Shown: positions 30,168 through 40,028 of the stretch, one piece after another | How positions within the stretch are numbered: the stretch's first letter is position 1 | How the letters are laid out: each line of letters begins with the position of its first letter | Assembly: GCF_001884735.1 (NCBI RefSeq) | Contig: NZ_MJAP01000038.1 | Span: forward strand, 1 to 43,715 | Direction: 5' to 3' | Length of the DNA: 43,715 nucleotides | From: Natronohydrobacter thiooxidans | GTDB lineage: Bacteria > Pseudomonadota > Alphaproteobacteria > Rhodobacterales > Rhodobacteraceae | Translations under genes and position numbers: made by a program | The notes under the pieces: generated by a model | Databases searched by the model: none | The model's input: the letters and a program-made list of their open reading frames with translations, nothing else | Told to the model about the DNA's origin: nothing

Positions 30168-30800
30168 TTGACTACACTGAACACAAACACGGTCGCCGAG
30201 GGTGCGGGCAAGCCCCGTCTGACGCCCGCGCAGCGCCAGGCGATTGCGCAGGCGCGAGGGCGAGGGATTGCGACCAAGGTGCTGGCTGTGCGCTATGGCG
30301 TGTCGGTTCAAACCATCCGCAACATCGCACGCGGGGTGCAGATGGCGCGGGTGCAAGCCCGGTCCGAGACCGCGACTGTGACCGCGCGGGTGCCAGTCGC
30401 CGATATCCGGGCCTTTGATGCGCTGATCGCGCAGCTCGGGGGTGATCAAAGATCAACCGTGCTGCGCGCCTTCATCCGCCATCCTGCCGGGTATCTCGGC
30501 GCGGATGCAGAGCTTGCCGAGAGCATCCGCGAGTTGTGCCGCGAATTGTCAGCGATCGGCTCAAACCTCAATCAGATCGCGCGGCGGCTGAATGACCCGC
30601 GCCTGCTGCCAGAGGCCCGCGAGCTGCGCCGTCGCGAGGTGGAGGTGCTGCGCGCAACCCATGCTGCCGTCACACAGTCGCGAGATCACCTGGCTGTGCT
30701 GATCGGAGCGAAGGCGCGCAGGCGCGATGCGGCCTTCCGGGCGATCCTGGGCGAAGCCCTTGTCGGGGATATGACCCCGGAGGTGACGCATGGCAGGTAA
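30168..30800 (+). CDS. MobC-like relaxosome protein with N-terminal helix-turn-helix
   Basis: 210 aa from TTG at 30168; AGGAA lies 7 bases upstream. A longer frame runs from 30087 but would cover the inverted repeat. The N-terminal part (about 13-50) reads RLTPAQRQAIAQARGRGIAT, then a YGVSVQTIRNIARG recognition helix, as in resolvase-type HTHs. The middle (about 65-130) is a MobC-type domain: TVTARVPVADIRAFDALI, then CRELSAIGSNLNQIARRLND. In MOBP systems MobC helps the relaxase bind oriT. Overlap with the relaxase start is 11 bases. Confidence 0.75.
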   Translation: MTTLNTNTVAEGAGKPRLTPAQRQAIAQARGRGIATKVLAVRYGVSVQTIRNIARGVQMARVQARSETATVTARVPVADIRAFDALIAQLGGDQRSTVLRAFIRHPAGYLGADAELAESIRELCRELSAIGSNLNQIARRLNDPRLLPEARELRRREVEVLRATHAAVTQSRDHLAVLIGAKARRRDAAFRAILGEALVGDMTPEVTHGR

Positions 30801-33738
30801 GCCGGATGCTGTGAGCGCGGCCATGGGCACGCTGTTCGACGAGGGCTGGACTCGCGGCCCGGGCGGACGCGGCGATGAGCCTGCGCCGAAATCCTTCGGG
30901 CGTCGCGGGGGTAGCACGCGCAGCTACCAGCATATGGCGCGGGCGGCATCGGGCAACCGGGCGGTCGTGGTCAAGCTGGTGCGTGGGGGTGGGTGCCATG
31001 ACAGCCGCCAGCTTGGCAATCAGCTCGACTATCTGATGAGCAAGGCAGACCGCGTGTTTGACTCGATGGGCACGTTCGAGCAGCGCGGGCCGCTTTCCTC
31101 TGAAGAAGCGCGCGAGGCCGCGACACGCTGGAGCGAGAGTTGGGAGGGCATGACCTCGTCGGGCCAGACCGCGCATCTGATCGTGTCCTTCCCCCAGGAC
31201 ACGGATGCCCGCGATGTGGAAGTGATCACCGAGCGCTTCTGCGAGCGCATGTTTGACGGCCAGTTCGACTATATCGCGGCCACGCATAGCGACCGCGCGC
31301 ATCCGCATGCGCATATCGTGGTCAACCGGCGCGGGGAGGATGGGACGCTCTTCACCCTGCGCGCTGGCACGGATCACAGCTATGAGGCCTATAAGGACAC
31401 ACTGGTCGATCTGGGCCAGTCCTATGGGGTTGCACTGGAAGCCAGCAGTCGCTTGCAGCGCGGGATTATCCACCGCGCGCCCACAGATGCCGAATATCGC
31501 CGCGGCCGGACCACTGAGCGTCCCCGGATCGGGGCGGATCTGGATTATGCCCGCGCGCAGATCGCGCGCCATGCCGAGAGCTATTCGGCGCTGGCCGCGC
31601 ATGCGCGCGGGATCGAGGCCATCGATCATTCCCGGTTCACCCGGGGCGAGATCGCCTCTTACACGCGTCTGTCCGATCTTGCCCAAAACCTTCAGCGCGC
31701 GGCCAGCGATCTCGCGGCCGGGCGCAGCATTCATCCCCAGAGTTACGGAGCCATCCCCATGTACCAACAAGAGCGCTTCACTCAGGCGCTGGAGCGCCTC
31801 GATGCTGTCGTGGCGCAGGCTGAAGACCGGATTGCGGCAGCCGCGCCGGGCGAGCGCCCGCGAGAAGAAGCCCGTCTCAGCGAGGCGCTCTCGAAGCTGG
31901 ATGCTCTCCTGCCTGAAGAGGCACGGGACAAGGAGCTGAGCGCGCCACCCAGCGAAGCGGGCATCTATGCGGCCCAAAACGCAGCTGTCGCGATGGAGCA
32001 TGTCGCGCGCGTTGGTGAAGGACGGATACGCGGGGCGGTTGAGGGCAGCGGGATCAGCAGTGACACGCTGATGGCACGGCTGCGCGAAGGCGCGCCGACG
32101 GCATCGTTGGAGCAAGACTGGCTGATGGATGATCTGCGCAGCGTGGCCGAGTACCACGGGTTTGATCTGTCAAAGCAGGAGGATCTGGACCGTGCCCTGG
32201 AAGAGGTGGACCGCGTGCATGACCGGATCGGGGATGATGTCGGCCTCGATCTCACGCCCGCGCAGCGCGAGACACTGGAGGAGAAGACGTCGCAGAATAT
32301 CGAGGCCGCGATCACAGCGATGCGCCGTGAGGGGTTTGACAGGGCATCGATCTCGTCGCGGTCATTCGACATAGAGGATCAGGCGCGCGCAGAAGCCCGG
32401 GCAGAGGTTCTGGGCGGGGCACGCGCAGAGCCGCAACAGCATGCAGGCACAGAGGTCGCAGTTCAGCCTATGTCGCAGGCAGATCGTGCTGGGCAGCAGA
32501 CAGCGGACACAGCCAAAGGCCCCCAGGCTGACGGTGATCAGGTGGCGCGCGAAGCGACCGAAGGCGAGGCCAAGGCCGACAGCATCGCAGTCGCGCGCCG
32601 CGGGCTTGACCCGCTGGACACACCATCCTCTTACTACGAGCGGTTCGTCGTGACCAAACAGGGCGACACACAGGAATTCTACCGTCATTACGATGACGCG
32701 CGTGCGGCCATTGTCGATACGGGGCACACGCTCAGCACCAAGGCTGCCGACAAGGCGACCGCGCTCGACATGGCGGGTCTCGCGGCGCATCGCGGCTGGG
32801 AGTCGATGACGGTCACAGGCCCGCAGGATTTCCGGCGCGAGATGTGGATCGAGGGCGCGGCCAAGGGCATCAAGGTCGGCTACAAGCCCAATGAGCGCGA
32901 TATCGAGGAAGCGGCACGGCGCAGTGACATGGAACGCCCGCGCAGTCTGCAGCGGACGGATGGGCCGTTGAACGACAGAGCGGGTCCCGAGCAGCGCGAC
33001 CTGTCTCAGGATCGGGCAGCACCACTTTCCGGCAGCATATCCAGCGACAAGGACGATTACAGCCAGGGCGTACGCGGCACAGTGCTTGCGCAAGGGACGC
33101 GCCCCTATCTTGACCGCCCCGGGGCTGCGGAGTCCCCCTATGTACGCTTGCAGCTGGCAAATGGCCGCACCCATGATGTCTGGGGCATGGGGGTCACCAA
33201 GGCGCTGGCGGAACGTGGCGTGACAGTGAGCGACACGGTCACGCTGTCTTCGACCCGCTCCGAGCCCGTAACCATCACCACGCGTGATCCGGTGACCAAT
33301 GAGGTCGTCGAGAAACAGGGCAGCCGCCGGACATGGGAGGCGCAGGATATCCAGCGCGGTAATGGGGCTGAGACAGGCACGGACACAGGCCTCAGAACAA
33401 GCACCGGCGCTACCGCAGCAACTGGCGCTGCCGCTGGCATGCTAATCGCCGCGAAATCCGATCTCGCGAAACTGCCCGCGCCCACGGACGCGAAACGCGC
33501 CGAGGCCTATCGCGAAGCGGTCGAGGAGCGTCTGACCCCCGACGAGATCGCGCGCCTGAAACAGGGCGATATCTCGGGGCTCGAGGGCGTGGGCGCGCGT
33601 GAAGATCAGCTTTCTGTTGCCCGCGAATATCTCAAGGCTGAGGGCAATTCGCCCCAGGCCCTGCGCCAGGTCAGCGAAGAGTGGTTTGACGAACGCGCTG
33701 CCAATGCGGCGCAAGAGCGGGGGCTCGAGCATGATTAA
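30790..33738 (+). CDS. Relaxase (VirD2/MOBP type) with C-terminal LPD7-like domain
   Basis: 982 aa. The relaxase domain (about 50-260) has Tyr81 in NQLDYLMSKA as the candidate nicking tyrosine and the three-His metal motif HPHAHIVVNRRGED at about 171-184. The middle (about 270-600) is helical and charged. Residues about 613-710 match the LPD7 type (SSYYERFVVTKQGDTQEFYR, WESMTVTGPQDFRREMWIEG). The C-terminus ends with a helical tail. It nicks oriT, stays bound to the 5' end and pilots the strand to the coupling protein. It overlaps the next gene by 8 bases, so mobC-relaxase-T4CP form one operon. Confidence 0.9.
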   Translation: MAGKPDAVSAAMGTLFDEGWTRGPGGRGDEPAPKSFGRRGGSTRSYQHMARAASGNRAVVVKLVRGGGCHDSRQLGNQLDYLMSKADRVFDSMGTFEQRGPLSSEEAREAATRWSESWEGMTSSGQTAHLIVSFPQDTDARDVEVITERFCERMFDGQFDYIAATHSDRAHPHAHIVVNRRGEDGTLFTLRAGTDHSYEAYKDTLVDLGQSYGVALEASSRLQRGIIHRAPTDAEYRRGRTTERPRIGADLDYARAQIARHAESYSALAAHARGIEAIDHSRFTRGEIASYTRLSDLAQNLQRAASDLAAGRSIHPQSYGAIPMYQQERFTQALERLDAVVAQAEDRIAAAAPGERPREEARLSEALSKLDALLPEEARDKELSAPPSEAGIYAAQNAAVAMEHVARVGEGRIRGAVEGSGISSDTLMARLREGAPTASLEQDWLMDDLRSVAEYHGFDLSKQEDLDRALEEVDRVHDRIGDDVGLDLTPAQRETLEEKTSQNIEAAITAMRREGFDRASISSRSFDIEDQARAEARAEVLGGARAEPQQHAGTEVAVQPMSQADRAGQQTADTAKGPQADGDQVAREATEGEAKADSIAVARRGLDPLDTPSSYYERFVVTKQGDTQEFYRHYDDARAAIVDTGHTLSTKAADKATALDMAGLAAHRGWESMTVTGPQDFRREMWIEGAAKGIKVGYKPNERDIEEAARRSDMERPRSLQRTDGPLNDRAGPEQRDLSQDRAAPLSGSISSDKDDYSQGVRGTVLAQGTRPYLDRPGAAESPYVRLQLANGRTHDVWGMGVTKALAERGVTVSDTVTLSSTRSEPVTITTRDPVTNEVVEKQGSRRTWEAQDIQRGNGAETGTDTGLRTSTGATAATGAAAGMLIAAKSDLAKLPAPTDAKRAEAYREAVEERLTPDEIARLKQGDISGLEGVGAREDQLSVAREYLKAEGNSPQALRQVSEEWFDERAANAAQERGLEHD

Positions 33739-35770
33739 GACACGCATTCTTGCTGGGCTTGGCCTTTTTGCCGCTCTGGGGCTTGCGCTGGCCTATATTC
33801 TGGCCTCGGGCTATCTCGCGCTCAAACTCACCGGCAGTGCTGCCACGCTCGATTGGGGCCTGCTCGTGCAAAACTGGCAGGCAATCCGGCTCCGCCATCC
33901 CGATCTCTGGCAGGTGATCGGGCTGATCTTTCTGTTCGCCACTCTGGGCAGCTTGCTCCTGGGCTCCTTCGTCGTCCATGAGGGGCTGACCCGCTTTGGC
34001 GAGACCCATTGGCAATCGAAAGCCGAGCTGAAGCGCAACGGCTTCTTTGAGAAACCCGGGCGCGGGTTTCTGCTAGCCAAGATGGGCAAGCCAAAATCAT
34101 CGGCGAAATTCCTCTGCTCGACCAGCTTCCCGCATTGTCTGGTCGTGGCGCCCACAGGGCGCGGCAAGGGCACAGGCTTTGTGATCCCGAACCTGCTGTG
34201 CTTTGTCGGTTCCGCCGTGGTGCTCGATGTGAAGGGCGAGAATTTCGACAAAACCTCACGCAAGCGCCGCGCGCGCGGCGACAAGGTCTGGCGCTTCGCC
34301 CCGGTCGATTGGGAACGCCCCACCCATCGCTACAACCCGCTGCAGCGCATCGCGGCCCTCTCCAATCCTGACCAGCGCCAGATGGAGCTGCGCAAGACCG
34401 CCAACCTGTTCTTGCAAGCCGATGGCGAGAACGCCAAAGGCCTACTTGAGGGCGGCATCGATCTCTTCGTCGCCTGCGGGATCCTCGCCATTGAACGCGG
34501 TGAACCCACCATTGGCGAAATCTACCGCCTTGCCTCTTCGGGGGGTGACAAGACCAAGCAATATGCGGGCTATGCCGAGGAAGTGCGCAGCGCGCCTGCA
34601 AAGCTGATCTTCGAGCGGCTGGCCTCGACCAATGACCGCACGCTGACCTCCTATCTCTCGCTCCTGATGACCTCGGGCCTCAGCGCCTGGGACAATCCCA
34701 CGATTGACCGGGCAACCTCGGTGTCGGATTTCGATTTCTCAACCTTCCGGCGCAAGCCGCAGAGTGTCTATCTTGTGGTATCTCCCGACAATATCAAACC
34801 GCTCGCACCCCTGATCCGGCTCTTCTTCTCGGATCTGATCGCCTGCCTGCAGGATCATGAACCGGGCGCGGAAGAGCCATGGCCCGTGATGATCCTGCTC
34901 GATGAGTTCGACCGCTTGGGCAAGATGCCCATCGTGGCCGAGAGCATCAAGACGCTGCGCTCTTATGGCGGGCATCTGGCGATCATCACCCAGACCATTC
35001 CTGCGCTGGATGAAATCTATGGCGAGAATACCCGCCTGTCGCTGCAGGGTGGGGCAGGGGTCAAGCTCTACATGACCCCATCGGAAAAGCGCACAGTCAC
35101 CGAGGTCAGTGAATCTACCGGCATGACCACCAAGCGCGTGGTGTCGAAATCGCGCTCCATGGGGCGGGGCATGTTCGACACCAATGTGAGCGAACGCACC
35201 GAGGAACGCCCGCTGCTGACCGAGGACGAGGCCGCCCGGCTCAGCCTTGACGACATCATCCTGGTGATCGACGGCCAGCACCCGGCGCGCGCCAAGCGGA
35301 TCAAATACTATGAGGACGCCAAGCTGCGCCATCTCTTCGAGGGGCAGAGCGGCGACTACCCCTTGCCGCTGGGGGGCAAGCTGAATGCACAGGACGCCGC
35401 CGAGATCGATGATCGCGTGGCAGCCATTGTGCAGCGGCGGACTGAAGGTATGATCGCGGCGCAGCGGGTGGGGCCGGGAAGTGGTGCCGCGCCAACAATC
35501 AACACAACGCCCAGCCCAAGGCCGCGCCGCGTAAGCAGTTCGTTGATGGCAGCCCATATCATCGACATCTCAGGCTTCGATCCCGCCAAGGCGCCAAAGC
35601 CGATCTTCGAGTGCGCGCCAAAGGCGCCGCCACTGTTGAAACTGCGCAGCGGACGCAGCAGTCAGATACTGACGAAAGCAAAACTTATCGCGCCAACGCC
35701 TGAAAATTGCGACGTGGTCGAACGCATCGCGGATACTTTGGGCGGTGACCCCGAGAGCGCGGCCGCTTGA
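33731..35770 (+). CDS. Type IV coupling protein (VirD4/TraG)
   Basis: 679 aa from ATG 33731, inside the relaxase stop. Two N-terminal membrane segments (about 7-30 and 55-78), then the ATPase: APTGRGKGTGFVIPN at about 140 (Walker A), LDVKGENFDKTSRKRRA, VMILLDEFDRLGKM at about 387 (Walker B) and IITQTIPALDEIYG. It links the relaxosome to a mating channel. No virB genes are in the window, so transfer depends on genes outside it or on a helper element. The last 60 residues are low-complexity. Confidence 0.9.
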   Translation: MIKTRILAGLGLFAALGLALAYILASGYLALKLTGSAATLDWGLLVQNWQAIRLRHPDLWQVIGLIFLFATLGSLLLGSFVVHEGLTRFGETHWQSKAELKRNGFFEKPGRGFLLAKMGKPKSSAKFLCSTSFPHCLVVAPTGRGKGTGFVIPNLLCFVGSAVVLDVKGENFDKTSRKRRARGDKVWRFAPVDWERPTHRYNPLQRIAALSNPDQRQMELRKTANLFLQADGENAKGLLEGGIDLFVACGILAIERGEPTIGEIYRLASSGGDKTKQYAGYAEEVRSAPAKLIFERLASTNDRTLTSYLSLLMTSGLSAWDNPTIDRATSVSDFDFSTFRRKPQSVYLVVSPDNIKPLAPLIRLFFSDLIACLQDHEPGAEEPWPVMILLDEFDRLGKMPIVAESIKTLRSYGGHLAIITQTIPALDEIYGENTRLSLQGGAGVKLYMTPSEKRTVTEVSESTGMTTKRVVSKSRSMGRGMFDTNVSERTEERPLLTEDEAARLSLDDIILVIDGQHPARAKRIKYYEDAKLRHLFEGQSGDYPLPLGGKLNAQDAAEIDDRVAAIVQRRTEGMIAAQRVGPGSGAAPTINTTPSPRPRRVSSSLMAAHIIDISGFDPAKAPKPIFECAPKAPPLLKLRSGRSSQILTKAKLIAPTPENCDVVERIADTLGGDPESAAA

Positions 35771-36071
35771 GGGAGCAGCGCCAGTCAAATGCCTTGTGGG
35801 TGCCAAACTGTCAGAGATACTATCGGCTTTCAACGTGAAGGGCGGAGAGCCGACTGTGACGCTGCGGCAAGACGGTAGTGACGTTGGGCTGAAGCAGCCA
35901 TTGGCCGAAACCACAGGGTTCAGGTAGTCTGCTACGGCCGAAAGAGTTTCCGTTTCAGTATTTCGGCTGACTGCGCGAGATCACATAGCCCGGTCCCAGC
36001 GACCATGCCTCTCAAGATCAAACTGGAACCAAGGTGGCTTACGGGGGTCCGGCTGCGGACGCCACTGACGC
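35771..36071. other. Gap without recognizable gene
   Basis: 301 bases between the coupling protein and arsJ stops. A short open frame on the plus strand (35745-35927) shows no known features. The sequence could be remnant DNA at the boundary of the arsenic cassette. Confidence 0.35.
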
Positions 36072-37319
36072 TCAGACGGAGATGAGGCGCCGTGCGGCCA
36101 GCCAGCTTGCCAGCGCCATCGCCCCGGCGGTGGCGAGGCACAGGGGCAGCCCACCGATCTGGTAGCTGAGGCCCGATAGCAGCGTGCCGATCAACCGTCC
36201 GGCAGCATTGGCCATGTAGTAGAAGCCCACATCGCGGGTGATCCGGTCGGCCGCGCCAAAGGCGAGGATCAGGTAGGAATGCACCGAGGAATTGACCGCG
36301 AAGACGAAGCCGAAGAGCAGCAGCCCGCCAATCAGTGTCGCAGTCAGCCAGTCGGCCGGATCGCCAGCCGCCAGGCTTGCTGTGGCCAGCAGGAACGGGA
36401 TCGGCACCAGCAGCCCGCACCACAAGATGGCCTTGCGCGTGATCTCGGCCTCGGACTGGCCCTTGCTGCCCAGAATGCGCGGTGCAAAGGCCTGGACTGC
36501 GCCGTAGAGAATGATCCAGGCCGCCATGAACCCGCCGACCAGAAAGAAGGCCTCGCGGCGCCCCTCGGACGTGCCATCCGACAGGACGGCCTGAAAATAG
36601 ATCGGGATGCCGACGACGAACCACACGTCGCGCGCACCGAACAGGAACATCCGTGCAAGGCTCAGGCGGTTCACGCGCGGGTCGGTGGACCGCCAGCCCG
36701 CCCATGTATCCGCGTCCTTCATCCGCCCCGGCAGGCCCGCGGGCAGGAATAGTACCACTGCCAGCAGGATCACCGCCAGCACCGCCGCCATGCCCCAGAT
36801 GGCCGCCTGAAACCCGGCCAGTGCCAAGAGCGCCGCGCCAAGGAAAAACCCGAAGCCCTTGACCGCGTTCTTGGATCCGGTGAGTGCCGCGACCCAGCGG
36901 AAGAGGCCCCCATCCTCGGACGGGGCCAGCAGCTTGACGGCGGATTTCGAGGACATCTTGGCCAGATCCTTGGCCACGCCCGAGACACCCTGCACGGCCA
37001 TGACGAAGATCACCGAGGCAGTGATGCCCCAGCCCGGGTCCATCTGCGCGAGGGCTGCCAGCGCCGCGATCTGTAGAGCAAGCCCGGCATAGAGTGTCGC
37101 CGCCAGCCCGAACCGCGCGGCCAGCCAGCCTGCCGCCAGATTGGTCACGATGCCCGCGATTTCGTAAAGCAGGAACAGCCAGGCCAGCTGGATCGGCGTG
37201 AAGCCGAGGCTGTTGAAATGCAAGAGCACCAGCATCCTGAGCGCCCCGTCCGACAGCATGAAGGCCCAATAGGCCGCCGTCACCGCCGCGTAGGCGCGCA
37301 GGGGGTTGGAAACGCTCAC
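36072..37319 (-). CDS. arsJ: Organoarsenical efflux MFS transporter ArsJ
   Basis: A 415-aa MFS protein starting GTG at 37319, overlapping the CDF stop (GTGA). The start AAYWAFMLSDGALRMLVLLH and the LAKMSSKSAVKLLAP segment are ArsJ features. ArsJ exports 1-arseno-3-phosphoglycerate, made by the neighbouring GAPDH from arsenate, which gives As(V) resistance without reducing it. The GAPDH two genes upstream supports this call strongly. About 12 hydrophobic segments are visible. Confidence 0.85.
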   Translation of the reverse strand: MSVSNPLRAYAAVTAAYWAFMLSDGALRMLVLLHFNSLGFTPIQLAWLFLLYEIAGIVTNLAAGWLAARFGLAATLYAGLALQIAALAALAQMDPGWGITASVIFVMAVQGVSGVAKDLAKMSSKSAVKLLAPSEDGGLFRWVAALTGSKNAVKGFGFFLGAALLALAGFQAAIWGMAAVLAVILLAVVLFLPAGLPGRMKDADTWAGWRSTDPRVNRLSLARMFLFGARDVWFVVGIPIYFQAVLSDGTSEGRREAFFLVGGFMAAWIILYGAVQAFAPRILGSKGQSEAEITRKAILWCGLLVPIPFLLATASLAAGDPADWLTATLIGGLLLFGFVFAVNSSVHSYLILAFGAADRITRDVGFYYMANAAGRLIGTLLSGLSYQIGGLPLCLATAGAMALASWLAARRLISV

Positions 37320-37891
37320 CTGCGCCCCTTTTTCAATGCACCGCGCAGGATCACAAGCCCGCCCGAAAGATGCAGCACGGCAACGCCCAGACCCACCACA
37401 AGATCGGGCCAGCCGCTTTGCGTGGCCAGCACCAAATAGCCCGCAACGATCATCGCGATATTGGCGAGCGCATCATTGCGCGATGACAGCCAGGCCGCGC
37501 GCAGGCCAAGGCTCTCGGGCTGCGGGCCCCGCCGGGCGGCGAGGATCACGGCGACGCTGACCAGATTGGCCGCCAGCGCCAGTTTCGACACCGCGATGAT
37601 CGCAATCCCTTCGGGCGGCATGGTGTCGAACACGAAGCGCAGCGCCTGCCACATCGCCAGACCGCCCGGAAACATCATCAGCACGGCCACGACCACACCG
37701 AAGCGGCGCTCGGCTTGCTCGGTCGCACCCATCATCGCCAGCGCCAGCAGATAGATCACGCTGTCCTCGACGAAATCCGCCGCATCGGCCAAGAGCGCAA
37801 CCGACCTTGCCCAGAGACCTGCGATGATCTCGATTACCGCAAGCGAGGCGTTCAGAACAAACGCGATGAGAAGCGCACGGCGCTCGGTCAT
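37316..37891 (-). CDS. Short CDF-like cation transporter
   Basis: A 191-aa protein with 5-6 hydrophobic segments, a cation diffusion facilitator without the usual cytosolic C-terminal domain. The conserved acidic metal site of CDF segment 2 appears as SVALLADAADFVEDS; the segment 5 site reads SSRNDALANIAM. It is sandwiched between gapdh (adjacent, no gap) and arsJ (4-base overlap), so it is co-translated with the arsenic genes. Its substrate is unknown; a proton-coupled metal or arsenic-related role is plausible. Confidence 0.75.
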   Translation of the reverse strand: MTERRALLIAFVLNASLAVIEIIAGLWARSVALLADAADFVEDSVIYLLALAMMGATEQAERRFGVVVAVLMMFPGGLAMWQALRFVFDTMPPEGIAIIAVSKLALAANLVSVAVILAARRGPQPESLGLRAAWLSSRNDALANIAMIVAGYLVLATQSGWPDLVVGLGVAVLHLSGGLVILRGALKKGRR

Positions 37892-38902
37892 TCACAACCC
37901 CTGTGCCACCATGCGGGTGATGTCCGCCAGACGGCAGGCATAGCCCCATTCATTGTCATACCACGCATAGAGTTTCAGCTGTGTGCCGTTGATCACCATG
38001 GTGGACGGCCCGTCGATGATGCTTGAGCGCGGATCGTTGAGATAGTCGCAGGAGACCAGCGGGCGGTCCTCATAGCCCAGGATGCCCTTGAGCGGCCCCT
38101 CTGCGGCGGCCTTGAAGAGCGCGTTGACCTCCTCCACTGTCGTTTCGCGCTCCAGCTCAAAAACGCAATCGGTGAGCGAGGCGTTCAGCAACGGCACGCG
38201 CACGGCATGTCCGTTCAACCGGCCCTTCAGTTCGGGATAGATCAGCGTGATCGCCGTGGCGCTGCCGGTGGTGGTGGGGATCAGGTTGGAAAGCGCCGAG
38301 CGCGCGCGGCGCATGTCCTTGGCGGGACGGTCGACGATGGTCTGAGTGTTGGTCACGTCATGGATCGTGGTGATCGAGCCGTGGCGGATGCCAAGCGCCT
38401 CGTGAATGACCTTGACCACCGGGGCGAGGCAGTTGGTGGTGCAGGAGGCTGCCGTGATGATGTTCTGGCTGCCATCATAGAGGTGATGATTGACGCCATA
38501 GACCAGATTGAGCGCGCCGACGTCCTTGACCGGCGCGCTGACGACCACTTTCTTCACGCCTGCTCTGAAATAGGGCGCAATCTTCGCTTCGGTCTTGAAA
38601 ACGCCGGTGCAGTCGATGACCAGATCGACGCCCATCTCAGCCAGCGGTAGCGCTTCGATGCTCCGCTCATGCGTCAGGCGGATGGTCTGGCCGTTCAGGA
38701 CCAGCGCACCCTCGGCGGCGGAAACGGGCGTGTTCCAGCGGCCATGGACCGAGTCGAACTCCATGAGCAGCGCGTGCTGTTCGGCATCTCCAACCGGATC
38801 GTTCAGCAGCACGATCTCGCCCCCCGCGCCACTGTCGATCAGGTCGCGCAGAACGAGTTTTCCGATGCGGCCAAGGCCATTGAGGGCGATGCGTATGGTC
38901 AT
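37892..38902 (-). CDS. ArsJ-linked glyceraldehyde-3-phosphate dehydrogenase
   Basis: A 336-aa protein; ATG 38902 is chosen to start with MTIRIALNGLGRIGKLVLRD, the NAD-binding Rossmann start. The catalytic Cys at about 152 is in AASCTTNCLAPVV, and the His region is present (HGSITTIHDVTNTQ). The end YDNEWGYACRLADI is standard GAPDH. As a second gapdh in an ars operon beside arsJ, it is expected to incorporate arsenate in place of phosphate, giving 1-arseno-3-phosphoglycerate for ArsJ to export. Confidence 0.9.
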   Translation of the reverse strand: MTIRIALNGLGRIGKLVLRDLIDSGAGGEIVLLNDPVGDAEQHALLMEFDSVHGRWNTPVSAAEGALVLNGQTIRLTHERSIEALPLAEMGVDLVIDCTGVFKTEAKIAPYFRAGVKKVVVSAPVKDVGALNLVYGVNHHLYDGSQNIITAASCTTNCLAPVVKVIHEALGIRHGSITTIHDVTNTQTIVDRPAKDMRRARSALSNLIPTTTGSATAITLIYPELKGRLNGHAVRVPLLNASLTDCVFELERETTVEEVNALFKAAAEGPLKGILGYEDRPLVSCDYLNDPRSSIIDGPSTMVINGTQLKLYAWYDNEWGYACRLADITRMVAQGL

Positions 38903-38983
38903 GGGGTCTCGCCTATCGATTTCATTTTCCGGGTCGCGTCGCAGGCATATGGACGCGGTTTTGAAACTGTTTGGTGACACTGA

Positions 38984-40018
38984 TCATGCTGCAAACCTTT
39001 GCCTTGTCCGATTTGCGAACCACACGAGCGACAGCATTACCGGCACCTCGACCAGCACGCCGACCACGGTGACCAGTGCTGCGACCGAGTTCAGGCCGAA
39101 CAGCCCGATGGCCACGGCCACCGCCAGCTCGAAATGGTTCGATGTCCCGATCAGCGCGCAGGGTGCGGCCACGGTATGCGGTACGCCCCAGCGCCACGCC
39201 GCCGCATAAGCCAGCGCGAAGATGCCGTAGGACTGGATGAGGATTGGCACCGCGATCATGGCGATCAGAGCGGGGCGCTCGATGATGACATCGCCCTGAA
39301 AGCCGAAGAGCAGCACCACTGTGCCCAGCAGCCCCAGCACCGAGAAGGGCTTGAGCCGCCCCGTGAAACCCGTGACCGACGCTTCGGCCAGCGCCGCATC
39401 GCGCGCGCGGCGGGTAAGGAACAGCCGCGTCAGCACCCCGGCCACCAGCGGCACCACCACGAACAGAACCACCGACAGCAGCAGCGTGTCCCAGGGCACG
39501 GTCACTTCGGTCAGGCCCAGCAGCAACGCCACCAGCGGCGCATAGAGCACCACCATCACCAGATTGTTCACCGACACTTGCGCCAGCGCGTAGTTGGGAT
39601 CGCCGCGCGTCAACTGCGACCAGACGAACACCATCGCCGTGCAGGGTGCTGCCCCCAGCAGGATCAGCCCGGCGATGTATTCGCCCGCCGTTTCCGGCTC
39701 GATGAAGGGGGCAAAGACGTATTCGAAGAAGATGATCCCCAGCACCGCCATGGTGAAGGGCTTGATCGCCCAGTTTACCGCGAGCGTGATGATCAGCCCC
39801 TTGGGGCGCTCATGCACCCGCGCCAGTGCGGCGAAGTTTACCGCCACCATCATCGGGTAGATCATCACCCAGATCAGCACGGTGATCACCAGGTTGATCT
39901 TTCCGATCTCCCACCCGGCAAGCGTGGTGAACAGATCGGGGAACAGCGCGCCGAGCGCGAGCCCGGCGAGGATGCTCAGCGTCACCCAGATCGAGAGATA
40001 CCGTTCGAATGTGGACAT
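38984..40018 (-). CDS. acr3: ACR3-type arsenite efflux permease
   Basis: A 344-aa membrane protein with about 10 hydrophobic segments. The ACR3 signature LLGAAPCTAMVFVWSQLTRG (with the functional Cys) and GDPNYALAQVSVNN are clear, and PCALIGTSNHFELAVAVAI is the second conserved block. It exports As(III). The start is 10 bases after the arsR stop, so arsR-acr3 are co-transcribed. Confidence 0.92.
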   Translation of the reverse strand: MSTFERYLSIWVTLSILAGLALGALFPDLFTTLAGWEIGKINLVITVLIWVMIYPMMVAVNFAALARVHERPKGLIITLAVNWAIKPFTMAVLGIIFFEYVFAPFIEPETAGEYIAGLILLGAAPCTAMVFVWSQLTRGDPNYALAQVSVNNLVMVVLYAPLVALLLGLTEVTVPWDTLLLSVVLFVVVPLVAGVLTRLFLTRRARDAALAEASVTGFTGRLKPFSVLGLLGTVVLLFGFQGDVIIERPALIAMIAVPILIQSYGIFALAYAAAWRWGVPHTVAAPCALIGTSNHFELAVAVAIGLFGLNSVAALVTVVGVLVEVPVMLSLVWFANRTRQRFAA

Positions 40019-40028
40019 GCGCGGACTT

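Noticed and set aside
35932..37269. 445-aa minus-strand frame overlapping arsJ
   Set aside because: Gly/Arg-rich alternate frame of arsJ; the ArsJ frame has the membrane pattern and coupled start.
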